Source: Halomonas qaidamensis (GTDB lineage: Bacteria > Pseudomonadota > Gammaproteobacteria > Pseudomonadales > Halomonadaceae). From it: DNA of 64,000 nt. The DNA lies in the NCBI RefSeq assembly GCF_025917315.1, contig NZ_CP080627.1:1612001-1676000 (forward strand), read 5' to 3'. Shown here one piece after another: positions 18,154-26,877 of this stretch. The notes beneath the pieces were generated by a model. The model worked only from the letters and a program-made list of their open reading frames with translations. It did not search any database and was not told the origin of the DNA. Positions within the stretch are counted from its first letter, which is position 1. Every line of letters starts with the position of its first letter. Made by a program: the position numbers and the translations under genes.

Positions 18154-18657
18154 TTACTTGAGATGTGGGCGTAAATCGCCGCGAACGGCATCAAGCAGAG
18201 TAATGAAATGATAATCTTGCTGTGTATCTAAGCAGTCTACGCGCACCTCGGTACGCATACCCTTATCCATATTCAACTTGTCGTAGATTTCGAGGGTTAA
18301 TTTACGCGCGGGTTTGTCCCCAGGGGCAATAATGCCGTCTTCCAGCGTAAATGTTTCGAGTAGTGTTACTCGCACTCGCGTACTGCTCTCTTCGCTAAGG
18401 ACGCGACGAACAAACAACCATCCTTCACAAGGCAGTGATTCGTTATTATTGCGTTCACGTAAGAAAAGCGTGCGATAACAGGCGCCCTGCGTAGAGGCTT
18501 TTTCTGCCATGCTACGATACGCCTGCAGCACTTGGCCTGCTGATGCACGGGCATCTTCCAGCCGCTGAGAAATGCCTTGGTGCTCGCGGCTTAGCTGCTC
18601 CTGACGTTGAAAGGTAAGCCACTGGCGGTAATCGTTAATAAGTTGAGACGACGCCAT
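18154..18657 (-). CDS. Conserved-looking protein of unknown function
   Basis: I do not recognise this 167-residue protein. It opens with a charged helical stretch (residues about 8-50, rich in Gln, Glu and Arg) and continues with a mixed region that looks like beta strands (LFVRRVL, RVRVTLLETFTLEDG, LTLEIYDKL, RTEVRVDCLD). It has no signal peptide or membrane segment. The ATG at 18657 is preferred over the GTG two codons upstream because GGAG sits five bases before it. It leads a two-gene unit with the MFS transporter. Strand-like periodicity and normal codon use argue that it is a real gene. Confidence 0.7.
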   Translation of the reverse strand: MASSQLINDYRQWLTFQRQEQLSREHQGISQRLEDARASAGQVLQAYRSMAEKASTQGACYRTLFLRERNNNESLPCEGWLFVRRVLSEESSTRVRVTLLETFTLEDGIIAPGDKPARKLTLEIYDKLNMDKGMRTEVRVDCLDTQQDYHFITLLDAVRGDLRPHLK

Positions 18658-18734
18658 AATCACTCCATGAATAAATTAAGCAGTACCGCCGGAATACGCA
18701 GAACGGTAACCTTCGCATATTCCTAAGCTAAGGG

Positions 18735-19988
18735 CTAGCGACGGGCGCGGCGACGTTCACCGCCTTTGTTCGCCGCTTGCCCTTCCGGTTTACGCTTGGC
18801 ACGGGGCTGTTTTTGGCCACGTCGGCCATTTTCAATTGGTTCAGGCTTGGCGTTGGGATCAGGTTCAAAACCAGGTTCGATACGTTTAGGCAGATTTTGC
18901 TTAATAAGCCGCTCAATCCCACTCAGCAAGCCGTGTTCGTCGACACATACGAGTGAGACTGCTTCTCCATCGCTGCCCGCTCGGCCGGTACGTCCAATAC
19001 GGTGCACATAGTCTTCTGCCACATTGGGTAAGTCGAAATTAACGACATGGGGAAGTTCGTTGATATCTAACCCACGAGCGGCAATATCGGTGGCGACGAG
19101 TACTTGTAAATCACCGCTTTTGAACGCCCCCAACGCCCGTGTTCTAGCACCTTGGCTTTTATTGCCGTGGATGGCCATAGCGGGTATGTCTTGCTTTGAA
19201 AGCTGTTCTGCTAAGCGATTTGCGCCATGTTTGGTACGCGTAAAAACGAGTACTTGAAACCAACCATGCTGCTGAATCAAATGCGCCAACAGCTCGCGCT
19301 TTTTATCGCGATCTACCCGGTAAATAGTTTGCTCAATCTTTTCAGCGGTCGTATTGCGAGGTGCGACTTCTATTAACGCTGGATTGTTGAGCAGCTGTTG
19401 CGCCAATAACTGTATTTCGTTAGAAAATGTTGCCGAAAACAGTAGGTTTTGACGCTGTTTAGGCACTAAGCGTAATAGTCGCTTGATATCATGAATGAAC
19501 CCCATATCAAGCATGCGATCAGCTTCATCGAGTACCAGGATCTCCACGGCTGAGAGATCAACGTGGCCTTGTTGTTGTAAGTCGAGCAGCCGGCCTGGGG
19601 TGGCTACCAATACATCAAGTCCCGCTTTAAGTGCATCAACTTGTGGTTGTTGGCCAACGCCGCCGAAAATAATATGCGAGCGCAAAGAGAGATGCTTGCC
19701 GTAAGCAGTCACGCTTTCGCCTACTTGGGCAGCAAGCTCACGCGTAGGGGTAAGTACTAACGCGCGTACTTGGCGTTTACCGGGTCGTTTGCCATTCGCT
19801 AACCGCTGTAACATAGGTAACGTAAAACCAGCGGTTTTGCCTGTGCCCGTTTGCGCACTGGCAAGCATGTCACGTCCTTCAAGCACGACGGGAATGGCTT
19901 TTTGTTGAATAGGGGTAGGCTGTGTATAGCCCTGCGCGGTAACCGCGCGGAGTAAATCGTCGTGCAGACCAAGTTCAGAAAAGCTCAT
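18735..19988 (-). CDS. rhlE: DEAD-box ATP-dependent RNA helicase RhlE
   Basis: All helicase motifs are present in order: [10 protein letters not shown] (Q motif), [12 protein letters not shown] (I), PTRELAAQV (Ia), TPGRLLDL (Ib), [13 protein letters not shown] (II), LFSATFS (III), [14 protein letters not shown] (IV), [10 protein letters not shown] (V) and [10 protein letters not shown] (VI). A short basic C-terminal tail ([19 protein letters not shown]) follows, as in RhlE. The likely role is RNA unwinding in ribosome assembly and mRNA turnover. The start is placed at the ATG 19988 ([13 protein letters not shown]), preceded by GGAGAACGC, not at the upstream ATG, whose extra 28 residues do not look like the family. 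Confidence 0.94.
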   Translation of the reverse strand: MSFSELGLHDDLLRAVTAQGYTQPTPIQQKAIPVVLEGRDMLASAQTGTGKTAGFTLPMLQRLANGKRPGKRQVRALVLTPTRELAAQVGESVTAYGKHLSLRSHIIFGGVGQQPQVDALKAGLDVLVATPGRLLDLQQQGHVDLSAVEILVLDEADRMLDMGFIHDIKRLLRLVPKQRQNLLFSATFSNEIQLLAQQLLNNPALIEVAPRNTTAEKIEQTIYRVDRDKKRELLAHLIQQHGWFQVLVFTRTKHGANRLAEQLSKQDIPAMAIHGNKSQGARTRALGAFKSGDLQVLVATDIAARGLDINELPHVVNFDLPNVAEDYVHRIGRTGRAGSDGEAVSLVCVDEHGLLSGIERLIKQNLPKRIEPGFEPDPNAKPEPIENGRRGQKQPRAKRKPEGQAANKGGERRRARR

Positions 19989-20266
19989 GCGTTCTCCGCA
20001 ATCGCTTAGTAAGTGACGTCGCTTGGCGCCGTCGTTACTGAGCGTAATGTTCAAAAAGCGAGGATGGTACACCTTCGCGGCAGCGAAGTTTGCCAGATAA
20101 AGTGCGATGCCGCGATGGTCATTTTTTTGCCGATCAAGACGGTGAAATAGACATTGGCTTGAATCGGGGGTGACGTGGTAATGCTGAAAGATAACTCCTT
20201 TAGTATATCACGGATCATTCATTTCAGCGTTTAACATAGAGGTAAAGCACCTTGTTGAAGCTAGAT

Positions 20267-20854
20267 CTAAAAATAATTTCCTTTGCGAATCTCTTCGGCA
20301 ATTTGCAGTGCTACCTTATCCCAGCTTTCGCCAAGCGAGCGCACTAGGGCAGGGTAACCATCCTGCTGAAGTTCGGTTTCGGCAGAAAAGCTTTTTAGCG
20401 CAAGTAGGTTGTTATCTGCACTGCGTAACTGCCATTGGCCGCTGGTGACTGCTCGCCCGTCGTGTCGCCCCTGAAACTGGTCAACTTCAAGCAGCAGTGT
20501 GAGCGCTTCAGGCGTATTGCCGTCAGCATGAACGATCTGAACGGATGTAAGCTCTTGGGATAGTTGAGCACGTAATGCACGTTCTAATTGGCGAGCAATA
20601 CTTTCAGCCCACTGGTGTTCGCGGGCTTCATTTAGGGTAATGTCATCAAGCTGCATGACGATACCGTCCACATCTAGATAGTGGGCTAAACGTGGTGAAC
20701 GCACTTGAAGCGTGCCAATCGATTGATTTGGCGAGCTTACTGCGTTTTCGCTGGGTAGCATATAGCGAGTGGGTGGTGTGACACTACTAGCGCAAGCACT
20801 TAGCAGACTGCAAAGGCCTAATAGTGATAAATAACGGATTACCTTATTGCGCAT
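20267..20854 (-). CDS. pqiC: PqiC outer-membrane lipoprotein
   Basis: A 195-residue lipoprotein: the signal peptide MRNKVIRYLSLLGLCSLLSA ends at a lipobox with Cys in LLSAC. The mature part (YMLPSENAV, GTLQVRSPRLAHYLDVDGIV, WAESIARQLERALRAQLSQ) matches the PqiC/ABC-type auxiliary lipoprotein domain. With PqiA and PqiB it would form a trans-envelope lipid transport complex of the MCE type. The start at 20854 has AAGGAG upstream; a longer in-frame ORF from 20938 would lie within the end of pqiB and lack a signal peptide at its N-terminus. It closes the pqiA-pqiB-pqiC operon. Confidence 0.9.
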   Translation of the reverse strand: MRNKVIRYLSLLGLCSLLSACASSVTPPTRYMLPSENAVSSPNQSIGTLQVRSPRLAHYLDVDGIVMQLDDITLNEAREHQWAESIARQLERALRAQLSQELTSVQIVHADGNTPEALTLLLEVDQFQGRHDGRAVTSGQWQLRSADNNLLALKSFSAETELQQDGYPALVRSLGESWDKVALQIAEEIRKGNYF

Positions 20855-20867
20855 AGTAAGCTCCTTC

Positions 20868-22550
20868 TTAGCGTGGTGCGCGAGGCACGGGGTCTTGGGT
20901 ATCCAGGTTATCGAATAAAAGCGCCCTTGGGTTTTCATTTAATGTGCGAGTAAGTGGTTGTAAGTCGCGCATTAAGCGATCCAGCCGTTGGATAGCGGTG
21001 GTTAATTCTTGGTAAGCCGGAGAGGATGGTGAAACACCTTGTAAGGTGTTACGCAGTTCCTCAAGGGTGGCATTAACGTTGCCGCCGACTGCCTGAGTAT
21101 CTGGGTCATTTAGCAGCTGGTTGATGGAAGTGCTGACCTGGCGTATTTCGATAAGCATGCTTTCAGATGCTTGTAAGTTTCGGTCTAGGCCGGTGAGCAG
21201 TGGCTCAACGTCAAGCGCGTTTAATTTCTCAAGCAGGCTGGTTACCTGCGCTTGGATCTGTGCAAAGCCGCCAGCGACTGTGGGGAACACTGTTCGCTCG
21301 GAAAATGTTTCCGCGACATATTCGTCAGCCAGTTCGCGTTGAAAGTTAAGGTCAACAAAAAGTGCGCCTGTCAATAAGCTGCCATTTTTGAGCGAGGCAC
21401 GGAGCCCCAAGCCAAAAAGTCGCTTAAAACGTGAGTCCCACTCTTCGATATCGATATCAGTATTCTCAATGCCCAATCGCTGAGGCTCAATTCGAATCAG
21501 TACTGGGATGGCAAACTGAGAGCGCGAGTCGGGCTGCGGTGCGGTAAAATTCCAAGGTACGGACGCAACCGTGCCGATTCTTACACCGCGAAATTCGACA
21601 GGAGCACCTTTCGATAAGCCGCGAACGGTATCATCGACCAACAGCACATACTCAAGATACCGGTTAAAAGTGCCTTCTCGGGCAGTATTTTCATCCGCAT
21701 AGAGATTAAAGCGTGCATTAGGCTCTACCGGTTGCCCCATGGGTAAATCTTCTGGCACGCCAAACGTAACGCCGCCTCCCAGTAATGCTTCAAGGGATTC
21801 TACGTTGACACGAACACCGTCGGCATCTAACTGGAAATCAACCCCGCTTGATGTCCAAAATCGAGTGCTATCTGTTACTAACTGACCGTAAGGTTCTTCG
21901 ATAAATACTTGGTGGTGCATGGTACGAGAGTTGGCGTCAAACCGAGTATCTTCTACTCGTCCAACGGTATAGCCTTGGTAAGAAACAGGGTCGCCTATTC
22001 GAAGCGAGTTACCTAGCTGGCTGACCAGGCTGATTTGCAAACCTGCCTGCCCGGCTGGCGCAACAGGTGGTGTATCATTTACCGTAAATTCGCGTTTAGG
22101 CTCATTGGATTGTCCTGGTTCTAGCTGAATATAAGCACCAGATAATACTGTGCCCAAGCCGCTGATACCTTCACGGCCAATGCGCGGCTTCACTACCCAG
22201 AATCGGCTATCTTCTCTGAGCATTGCCTCTGCTTCTGGCTGGATACGGGCGGTCATGACGGCGTGGGAAAGATCATCAGATAAGCGAACATTTTGAACTC
22301 TGCCTATCTCGACATTTCGGCTTCGAATAAGCGTACTGCCCGCTTCGATGCCTTCTGCACTTTCCATTGTTAGCGTAACGAGCGTGCCCCGGCTTGCGTA
22401 ATTGTCGTAGACAAGCCATAGCCCAATAACAACGGCAACAATTGGTACAATCCAAATCGGCGAGAGCCGCGTTTGGGGCGATGATTTTGCCCGGTGTAAA
22501 TTGTTTTTGTCGTTAATATCAGCTTTCTTTGGTGTTGAATCATTAGCCAT
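20868..22550 (-). CDS. pqiB: PqiB, MCE-domain intermembrane transport protein
   Basis: A 560-residue protein with a short cytoplasmic N-terminus, one membrane helix (SPIWIVPIVAVVIGLWLVY) and three MCE-like domains at roughly residues 55-150, 170-270 and 305-410. Each has the glycine-rich pattern seen in SAEGIEAGSTLIRSRNVEIG, RIGDPVSYQGYTVG and LSKGAPVEFRGVRIG. A C-terminal helical region follows. In E. coli, PqiB hexamers form a long syringe-like channel between the membranes for lipid transport. The ATG at 22550 overlaps the end of pqiA by eight bases. The length agrees with E. coli PqiB (546). Confidence 0.95.
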   Translation of the reverse strand: MANDSTPKKADINDKNNLHRAKSSPQTRLSPIWIVPIVAVVIGLWLVYDNYASRGTLVTLTMESAEGIEAGSTLIRSRNVEIGRVQNVRLSDDLSHAVMTARIQPEAEAMLREDSRFWVVKPRIGREGISGLGTVLSGAYIQLEPGQSNEPKREFTVNDTPPVAPAGQAGLQISLVSQLGNSLRIGDPVSYQGYTVGRVEDTRFDANSRTMHHQVFIEEPYGQLVTDSTRFWTSSGVDFQLDADGVRVNVESLEALLGGGVTFGVPEDLPMGQPVEPNARFNLYADENTAREGTFNRYLEYVLLVDDTVRGLSKGAPVEFRGVRIGTVASVPWNFTAPQPDSRSQFAIPVLIRIEPQRLGIENTDIDIEEWDSRFKRLFGLGLRASLKNGSLLTGALFVDLNFQRELADEYVAETFSERTVFPTVAGGFAQIQAQVTSLLEKLNALDVEPLLTGLDRNLQASESMLIEIRQVSTSINQLLNDPDTQAVGGNVNATLEELRNTLQGVSPSSPAYQELTTAIQRLDRLMRDLQPLTRTLNENPRALLFDNLDTQDPVPRAPR

Positions 22551-23874
22551 CAACAGTTTCCTTGGTGGCCGTTTTACGGCGAGTAGAGCGAGGAGGTGGG
22601 GTATCCCAAATTAAGCGCGGATCAAATGTCATAGCAGCCAGCATTGTCAGTACAACAACGGCAGCGAATGCGAGCGCTGCAGGTCCTGGCGTAATTGACA
22701 TTAGAGAGCCAGCGCGAATCAAGGCGACCAATATGGCAACTACAAATACGTCAACCATCGACCAGCGGCCTATAAATTCAGTGAGCCGATAAAGCCGTGT
22801 GCGACTTTGCGCATTAAGTTCGTTGCTATGTTTTATAACCATACAAAGCCAAACTAAAGCGACAAGTTTGCCAACCGGCACGATAACACTTGCCACAAAG
22901 ATAACAGCAGCCACTGGCCAAGAACCCATTTGCATAAGCTGTACGACCCCACCGATGATCGTTGACGGTGACGAGTGTCCTAAACTGGTGGTGGTCATAA
23001 TAGGGTATACATTAGCGGGTATATACATCACCGCGGCTGCAAAAAGAAGAGCCCAGGTGCGTTGTAAACTATGAGGGAGCCGTGGGTGGAGCCTTTCATG
23101 GCAACGCAAACAGCGTCCTTTGCCATGCTCAGGAAGGCGATTAATTAGCCCGCAAGTTGGACAGCCGGTTATCCCTTGGCTGGCCGCTGTTTCACCTGTA
23201 CGTGTACCTTCTGGTGCGAGCGGTTCTTTCTCTAACGAAAACCACATCCAATCCGAATCAATGGATTGTGTCGTTAACAGTAAGAGGATGGCAAACACGC
23301 TGAACGCCCAGAAGGAGATGCCTAGCTCGATTTGTGCCATACCCGCTATTTTTATCAAACTAACCAGTGCCCCAACGATGAAAACATCTGCCATCATCCA
23401 TGGGTTCAGCCTTGCGAGTGAACGGGCGATGTCTCGGCTAAACGGCATTGGATGGCCTCGAAGCAAACCAAACTGAAGCCAGATAACGCCAATCAGATAA
23501 ATCGCGGGAAGGACCACAATCGTCATAATGACAGCGATAGCGACAATAGGCTGATGAAAAGCGATCAATGTAGTCGCCGTCTGTGAAAGCTCAATACGAT
23601 TACCAATGCCGCTGACACTGAAACTAACAAAAGGAAATGACACGGCTACAAATAGTGCTATCAGGGAAGAAAGCGCGAGCGCCATACTACGTTGAGCGGG
23701 ATAGCGATGCCGTTTTACTAGCACATGCGAGCATCGCGGACAGGATGCTTTCTCTCCAGAGCCGAGCGGAGGAAGTGCTGAAACCCAGTCACACTCATGA
23801 CAGGCGCGCAAACGTCTACGCTGAACGCGTGCTTCTGGAGGGTGGCGGTCGACCTGTGGTGTGTTTACCCGCAT
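22543..23874 (-). CDS. pqiA: PqiA, inner-membrane component of lipid transport
   Basis: Two PqiA repeats, each made of a zinc-ribbon pair and about four membrane segments. The first ribbon is ACHECDWVSALPPL with SCPRCSHVL; the second is GCPTCGLINRLPEH with RCLRCHERL. Both halves share PFV/YPIM loop patterns and a WSMVDVFVV or WMMADVFIV motif. PqiA anchors PqiB in the inner membrane. The start is uncertain: ATG at 23874 (443 residues) or TTG at 23907 (454 residues); neither has a clear ribosome-binding site. It is the first gene of pqiABC, and its stop lies within the pqiB start region. Confidence 0.93.
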   Translation of the reverse strand: MRVNTPQVDRHPPEARVQRRRLRACHECDWVSALPPLGSGEKASCPRCSHVLVKRHRYPAQRSMALALSSLIALFVAVSFPFVSFSVSGIGNRIELSQTATTLIAFHQPIVAIAVIMTIVVLPAIYLIGVIWLQFGLLRGHPMPFSRDIARSLARLNPWMMADVFIVGALVSLIKIAGMAQIELGISFWAFSVFAILLLLTTQSIDSDWMWFSLEKEPLAPEGTRTGETAASQGITGCPTCGLINRLPEHGKGRCLRCHERLHPRLPHSLQRTWALLFAAAVMYIPANVYPIMTTTSLGHSSPSTIIGGVVQLMQMGSWPVAAVIFVASVIVPVGKLVALVWLCMVIKHSNELNAQSRTRLYRLTEFIGRWSMVDVFVVAILVALIRAGSLMSITPGPAALAFAAVVVLTMLAAMTFDPRLIWDTPPPRSTRRKTATKETVDG

Positions 23875-23947
23875 AGAAGGTCGTTTGATAAACTGAAAGT
23901 GAGGCAACAGCTAATTCTCAATACGTTGAGGAACCCAAAGTAGTACG

Positions 23948-24064
23948 GTGGGCAGATACTTCTGTCAAATCGAGGAGTGTCTTCGCTCCATTAAAACAGC
24001 ACTTGACCTAACCAACCAGTTAGACAAGGATGCCTCGGCAATGGTGCCTGATGATAGTGCCTAA
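23948..24064 (+). CDS. Possible 38-residue small ORF
   Basis: A GTG-started frame between pqiA and the antiporter would encode a small soluble peptide (GRYFCQIEECLRSIK... ending MVPDDSA). Its composition looks protein-like and amphipathic, but no ribosome-binding site lies at a proper distance and no homology is recognised. It could equally be chance. Confidence 0.2.
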   Translation: MGRYFCQIEECLRSIKTALDLTNQLDKDASAMVPDDSA

Positions 24065-24090
24065 CATTACGTTATTAAGGAAATGAAATA

Positions 24091-25065
24091 ATGTTGCTGC
24101 CTTTTTTTGCTGTGGTCGTGGGTTTGGTGCTGCTTGTATGGAGCGCTGAAAAATTTATTGATGGCGCCGCAGCTACCTCCCGATGGTTAGGGCTATCGCC
24201 TTTGTTAATTGGCATGCTGGTGATTGGTTTTGGCACCTCTGCACCCGAAATGATGGTGTCTGTGTTAGCGGCCATACAAGGAAATCCTGGTTTAGCGGTA
24301 GGTAACGCCTACGGTTCAAATATCGCAAATATTGGCCTTGTTTTAGGTTTTGTTGCGTTGATTGCTCCTTTAGCGGTGCATTCCGGCGTGATCCGCAAGG
24401 AGATGCCACTGTTGATAGGTGTCATGCTGCTGACAGGTTATATGCTATATGACGGTTGGATTTCTCGCGGAGAAGCCATCTTATTGCTAGGTGCGCTGGC
24501 GCTCTTTATTGGGGTTAGTATTGTTCGTTCACGGGGACAGCAAGATGATCCGCTAGTCGGTGAAGTAGCAGAGGCGCTTGATAGTAAGGCCATGTCGCGT
24601 GGCAAAGCGATTATGTGGACGTTAATTGGGTTGATACTGTTGATCGCAAGCTCGCGCATCTTAGTGTGGGGAGCGGTCGAAATAGCGGTAGCGTTTGGGG
24701 TTAGTGACTTAATTATTGGCTTAACCGTCGTAGCAATAGGAACATCCTTACCAGAGCTTGCATCTTCTATTAGCGCTTTACGGCGCAAAGAGCATGATAT
24801 GGTGTTGGGTAATGTAGTCGGTTCTAATTTATTTAATAGCTTGGCAGTGGTAGGCCTTGCCGGCGTCATCACTCCAATTGAAGTGGGGCGTGAAGTGTTA
24901 ATTCGCGATTGGAGTGTTATGACCTTCATGACCTTGATGATGGTGTTTTTCGCGTTTTCTTGGCGCGGTCGCCCACGGCGTATAAACCGTATTGAAGGCG
25001 GCATGCTGTTCTCTATGTTTATTGCTTATACCGGCTATATGGTCAGCATTGTGGTGATGTCTTAG
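24091..25065 (+). CDS. Calcium/sodium antiporter (CaCA family, YrbG-like)
   Basis: A 324-residue membrane protein built as two inverted halves of about five helices. Each half contains the alpha-repeat of Ca2+/cation exchangers: IGFGTSAPEMMVSVLAA with GNAYGSNIANIGLVLG, and VAIGTSLPELASSISA with GNVVGSNLFNSLAVVG. The acidic residue in each GTS-x-PE motif binds the cation. The family exports Ca2+ (or other cations) in exchange for Na+ or H+, which suits a salt-living organism. The start has AAGGAAATG upstream. It stands alone between pqiA, which is on the other strand, and cydA. Confidence 0.93.
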   Translation: MLLPFFAVVVGLVLLVWSAEKFIDGAAATSRWLGLSPLLIGMLVIGFGTSAPEMMVSVLAAIQGNPGLAVGNAYGSNIANIGLVLGFVALIAPLAVHSGVIRKEMPLLIGVMLLTGYMLYDGWISRGEAILLLGALALFIGVSIVRSRGQQDDPLVGEVAEALDSKAMSRGKAIMWTLIGLILLIASSRILVWGAVEIAVAFGVSDLIIGLTVVAIGTSLPELASSISALRRKEHDMVLGNVVGSNLFNSLAVVGLAGVITPIEVGREVLIRDWSVMTFMTLMMVFFAFSWRGRPRRINRIEGGMLFSMFIAYTGYMVSIVVMS

Positions 25066-25283
25066 CCCCGCCGATAATTTACTGCGTCAATGCGACACAG
25101 TCTGTAAAAAGAACTAGCGGTGTATAACGTTTGTCACAACGTCAACTTGCAACACATTCAATGACCAAGCTTGGAGCCGTGTCGCTGTCATCAGGTTTAG
25201 CACTTAAAAGCAGCACCAGCGATGCTCAACTAAGCTTGTGTGACCCAGTAATGGGATACTTATTCAGGTCTTAGGAGAGTGTG

Positions 25284-26699
25284 ATGGAACTTGATCCCCT
25301 CGTGCTATCACGAATTCAGTTTGCCTTCGTAGTATCATTTCACGCGATCTTTCCAGTTTTCACCATTGGTCTAGCTTCTTACATAGCGCTACTCCATGGG
25401 CTTTTCTTCAAAACCAATAACCCTGCTTGGGATCGTCTATCGCTGTTCTGGACAAAGGTGTTTGCGGTTGTCTTTGGCATGGGAGTGGTGTCTGGCATTG
25501 TCATGTCGTTTCAGTTCGGCACCAACTGGAGTAACTTTTCGCAAGCGGCGTCAAATTTTCTAGGTCCGGTATTAAGCTATGAAGTTGTGACAGCTTTCTT
25601 CTTGGAAGCGGCCTTTCTTGGTGTGCTGTTATTTGGGCGCGGTAAAGTGCCTCAGGGCGTCCACTTATTTGCAGCCATTATGGTAGCGGTAGGCACCTTT
25701 ATTTCCTCTTTCTGGATTTTGTCGGCAAACAGCTGGATGCACACGCCAGCCGGGGTGGAGTTAATTGATAACCGCTTTCATGTGACCTCATGGCTACAGG
25801 CAATTTTTAATCCGTCCTTCCCCTACCGTTTTGCCCATATGGCTATGGCATCATTTTTAACCGGCGGTTTTGTGGTGGCTGGTGTAAGTGCTTGGTTCTT
25901 GCTTCGTGGTCGCGATCTAGAGGCTAACCGCCGAGCGTTGTCGATGTGTTTATGGTTACTACTGTTTCTCGCCCCGGCGCAGGCTGTGGTGGGTGATTTT
26001 CACGGCCTCAATACCTTAGAGCATCAGCCAACAAAAGTTGCAGCAATGGAGGGCCATTGGGAAACCTCAGCGAATGTGCCCCTCCTGTTGTTTGCAATTC
26101 CTGATCAGGAAGCACAAAAAAATCACTTTGAACTGGGTATTCCAAATCTAGCCAGCATTATTCTTACTCATTCACCCGAAGGCGAGATTCCTGGTATTAC
26201 AGAAGTGGCACCAAATGAGCAGCCACCGGTTCTCATCGTGTTCTGGGCATTTCGTGTGATGGTGGGAATAGGGTTGCTAATGATTGCCACCGCGCTGGTT
26301 GGTTTACTTATGCGGCGTAAAGGACGGGTGTATCAGCATTCGGCCTACTTGAAAGCATTAGTCTGCATGATACCCATGCCTTTTGTGGCAGTGCTGGCAG
26401 GTTGGGTTGTCACTGAGTCCGGACGGGCGCCTTGGTTGGTATACGGCATTATGACTCATGCGGAAGGTTTAACGCCGTCACTTACTGGACCAATGGCGCT
26501 GTTTACGTTGGTCGGCTATGTGCTGGTCTATGCGGTGGTGTTTTACGCTGGTATTTATTACCTCACACGCGTGGTGCGCAACGGTATGTTGCCTGAAGAT
26601 AAGCGGGAAACTACGTCAGAAAATTTCAAACGTCCGATGCGGCCCTTTTCCGCAGCGCATACGCCTTTTGATGAGGATGTTGACCCGGCAAGGAGTTAA
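25284..26699 (+). CDS. cydA: Cytochrome bd-type quinol oxidase subunit I (CydA/CioA-like)
   Basis: A 471-residue protein with about nine helices and the subunit I hallmarks: LSRIQFAFVVSFHAIFPVFTIG with the heme b595/d-region His, FGMGVVSGIVMSFQFGTNW, the quinol-side region GDFHGLNTLEHQPTKVAAMEGHWET, and GWVVTESGRAPWLVYG. The short Q-loop suggests the cyanide-insensitive CioA type. It would oxidise quinol and reduce O2. The start is ATG 25284, after AGGAG. The partner subunit II gene (cydB/cioB), normally directly downstream, is missing here: cydD begins about 180 bases later. Either cydB is elsewhere or it was lost. Confidence 0.92.
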   Translation: MELDPLVLSRIQFAFVVSFHAIFPVFTIGLASYIALLHGLFFKTNNPAWDRLSLFWTKVFAVVFGMGVVSGIVMSFQFGTNWSNFSQAASNFLGPVLSYEVVTAFFLEAAFLGVLLFGRGKVPQGVHLFAAIMVAVGTFISSFWILSANSWMHTPAGVELIDNRFHVTSWLQAIFNPSFPYRFAHMAMASFLTGGFVVAGVSAWFLLRGRDLEANRRALSMCLWLLLFLAPAQAVVGDFHGLNTLEHQPTKVAAMEGHWETSANVPLLLFAIPDQEAQKNHFELGIPNLASIILTHSPEGEIPGITEVAPNEQPPVLIVFWAFRVMVGIGLLMIATALVGLLMRRKGRVYQHSAYLKALVCMIPMPFVAVLAGWVVTESGRAPWLVYGIMTHAEGLTPSLTGPMALFTLVGYVLVYAVVFYAGIYYLTRVVRNGMLPEDKRETTSENFKRPMRPFSAAHTPFDEDVDPARS

Positions 26700-26766
26700 C
26701 GATTGGAGTGTCTGCTCGAACGTTAATGATGATACCTGTCACGTCCATTTGAAACGGAAGCAAAAC

Positions 26767-26856
26767 ATGATGACTAAGTGTGTCTGGTTTGATAGGCGTT
26801 CTCCTGTGGTTGTATTTGTCTTAGGTGTATCCATTCTTGGCAAGGCGCGACCATAA
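26767..26856 (+). CDS. Possible 29-residue membrane peptide between cydA and cydD
   Basis: An ATG with GGAAG six bases upstream opens a short frame reading MMTKCVWFDRRSPVVVFVLGVSILGK and ends one base before the longest cydD frame (26857). It has a single hydrophobic stretch. Bd oxidases often carry tiny accessory subunits (CydX, DUF2474) near cydB, and this peptide lies in the right place, but the sequence match is not convincing. Confidence 0.3.
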   Translation: MMTKCVWFDRRSPVVVFVLGVSILGKARP

Positions 26857-26877
26857 GTGAGGAGTGCCGTTAACGTG

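Noticed and set aside
17601..18161. 186-codon plus-strand frame antisense to the MFS transporter
   Set aside because: Shadow of the transporter gene, with low-complexity Ser/Arg/Pro composition typical of antisense frames.
24438..25004. 188-codon minus-strand frame antisense to the antiporter
   Set aside because: It mirrors the antiporter coding sequence; no family resemblance or ribosome-binding site.
26518..26856. 112-codon frame starting inside the end of cydA
   Set aside because: Its first half is out of frame with cydA and shows shadow composition; only the last 29 codons after a ribosome-binding site are kept as a weak candidate.
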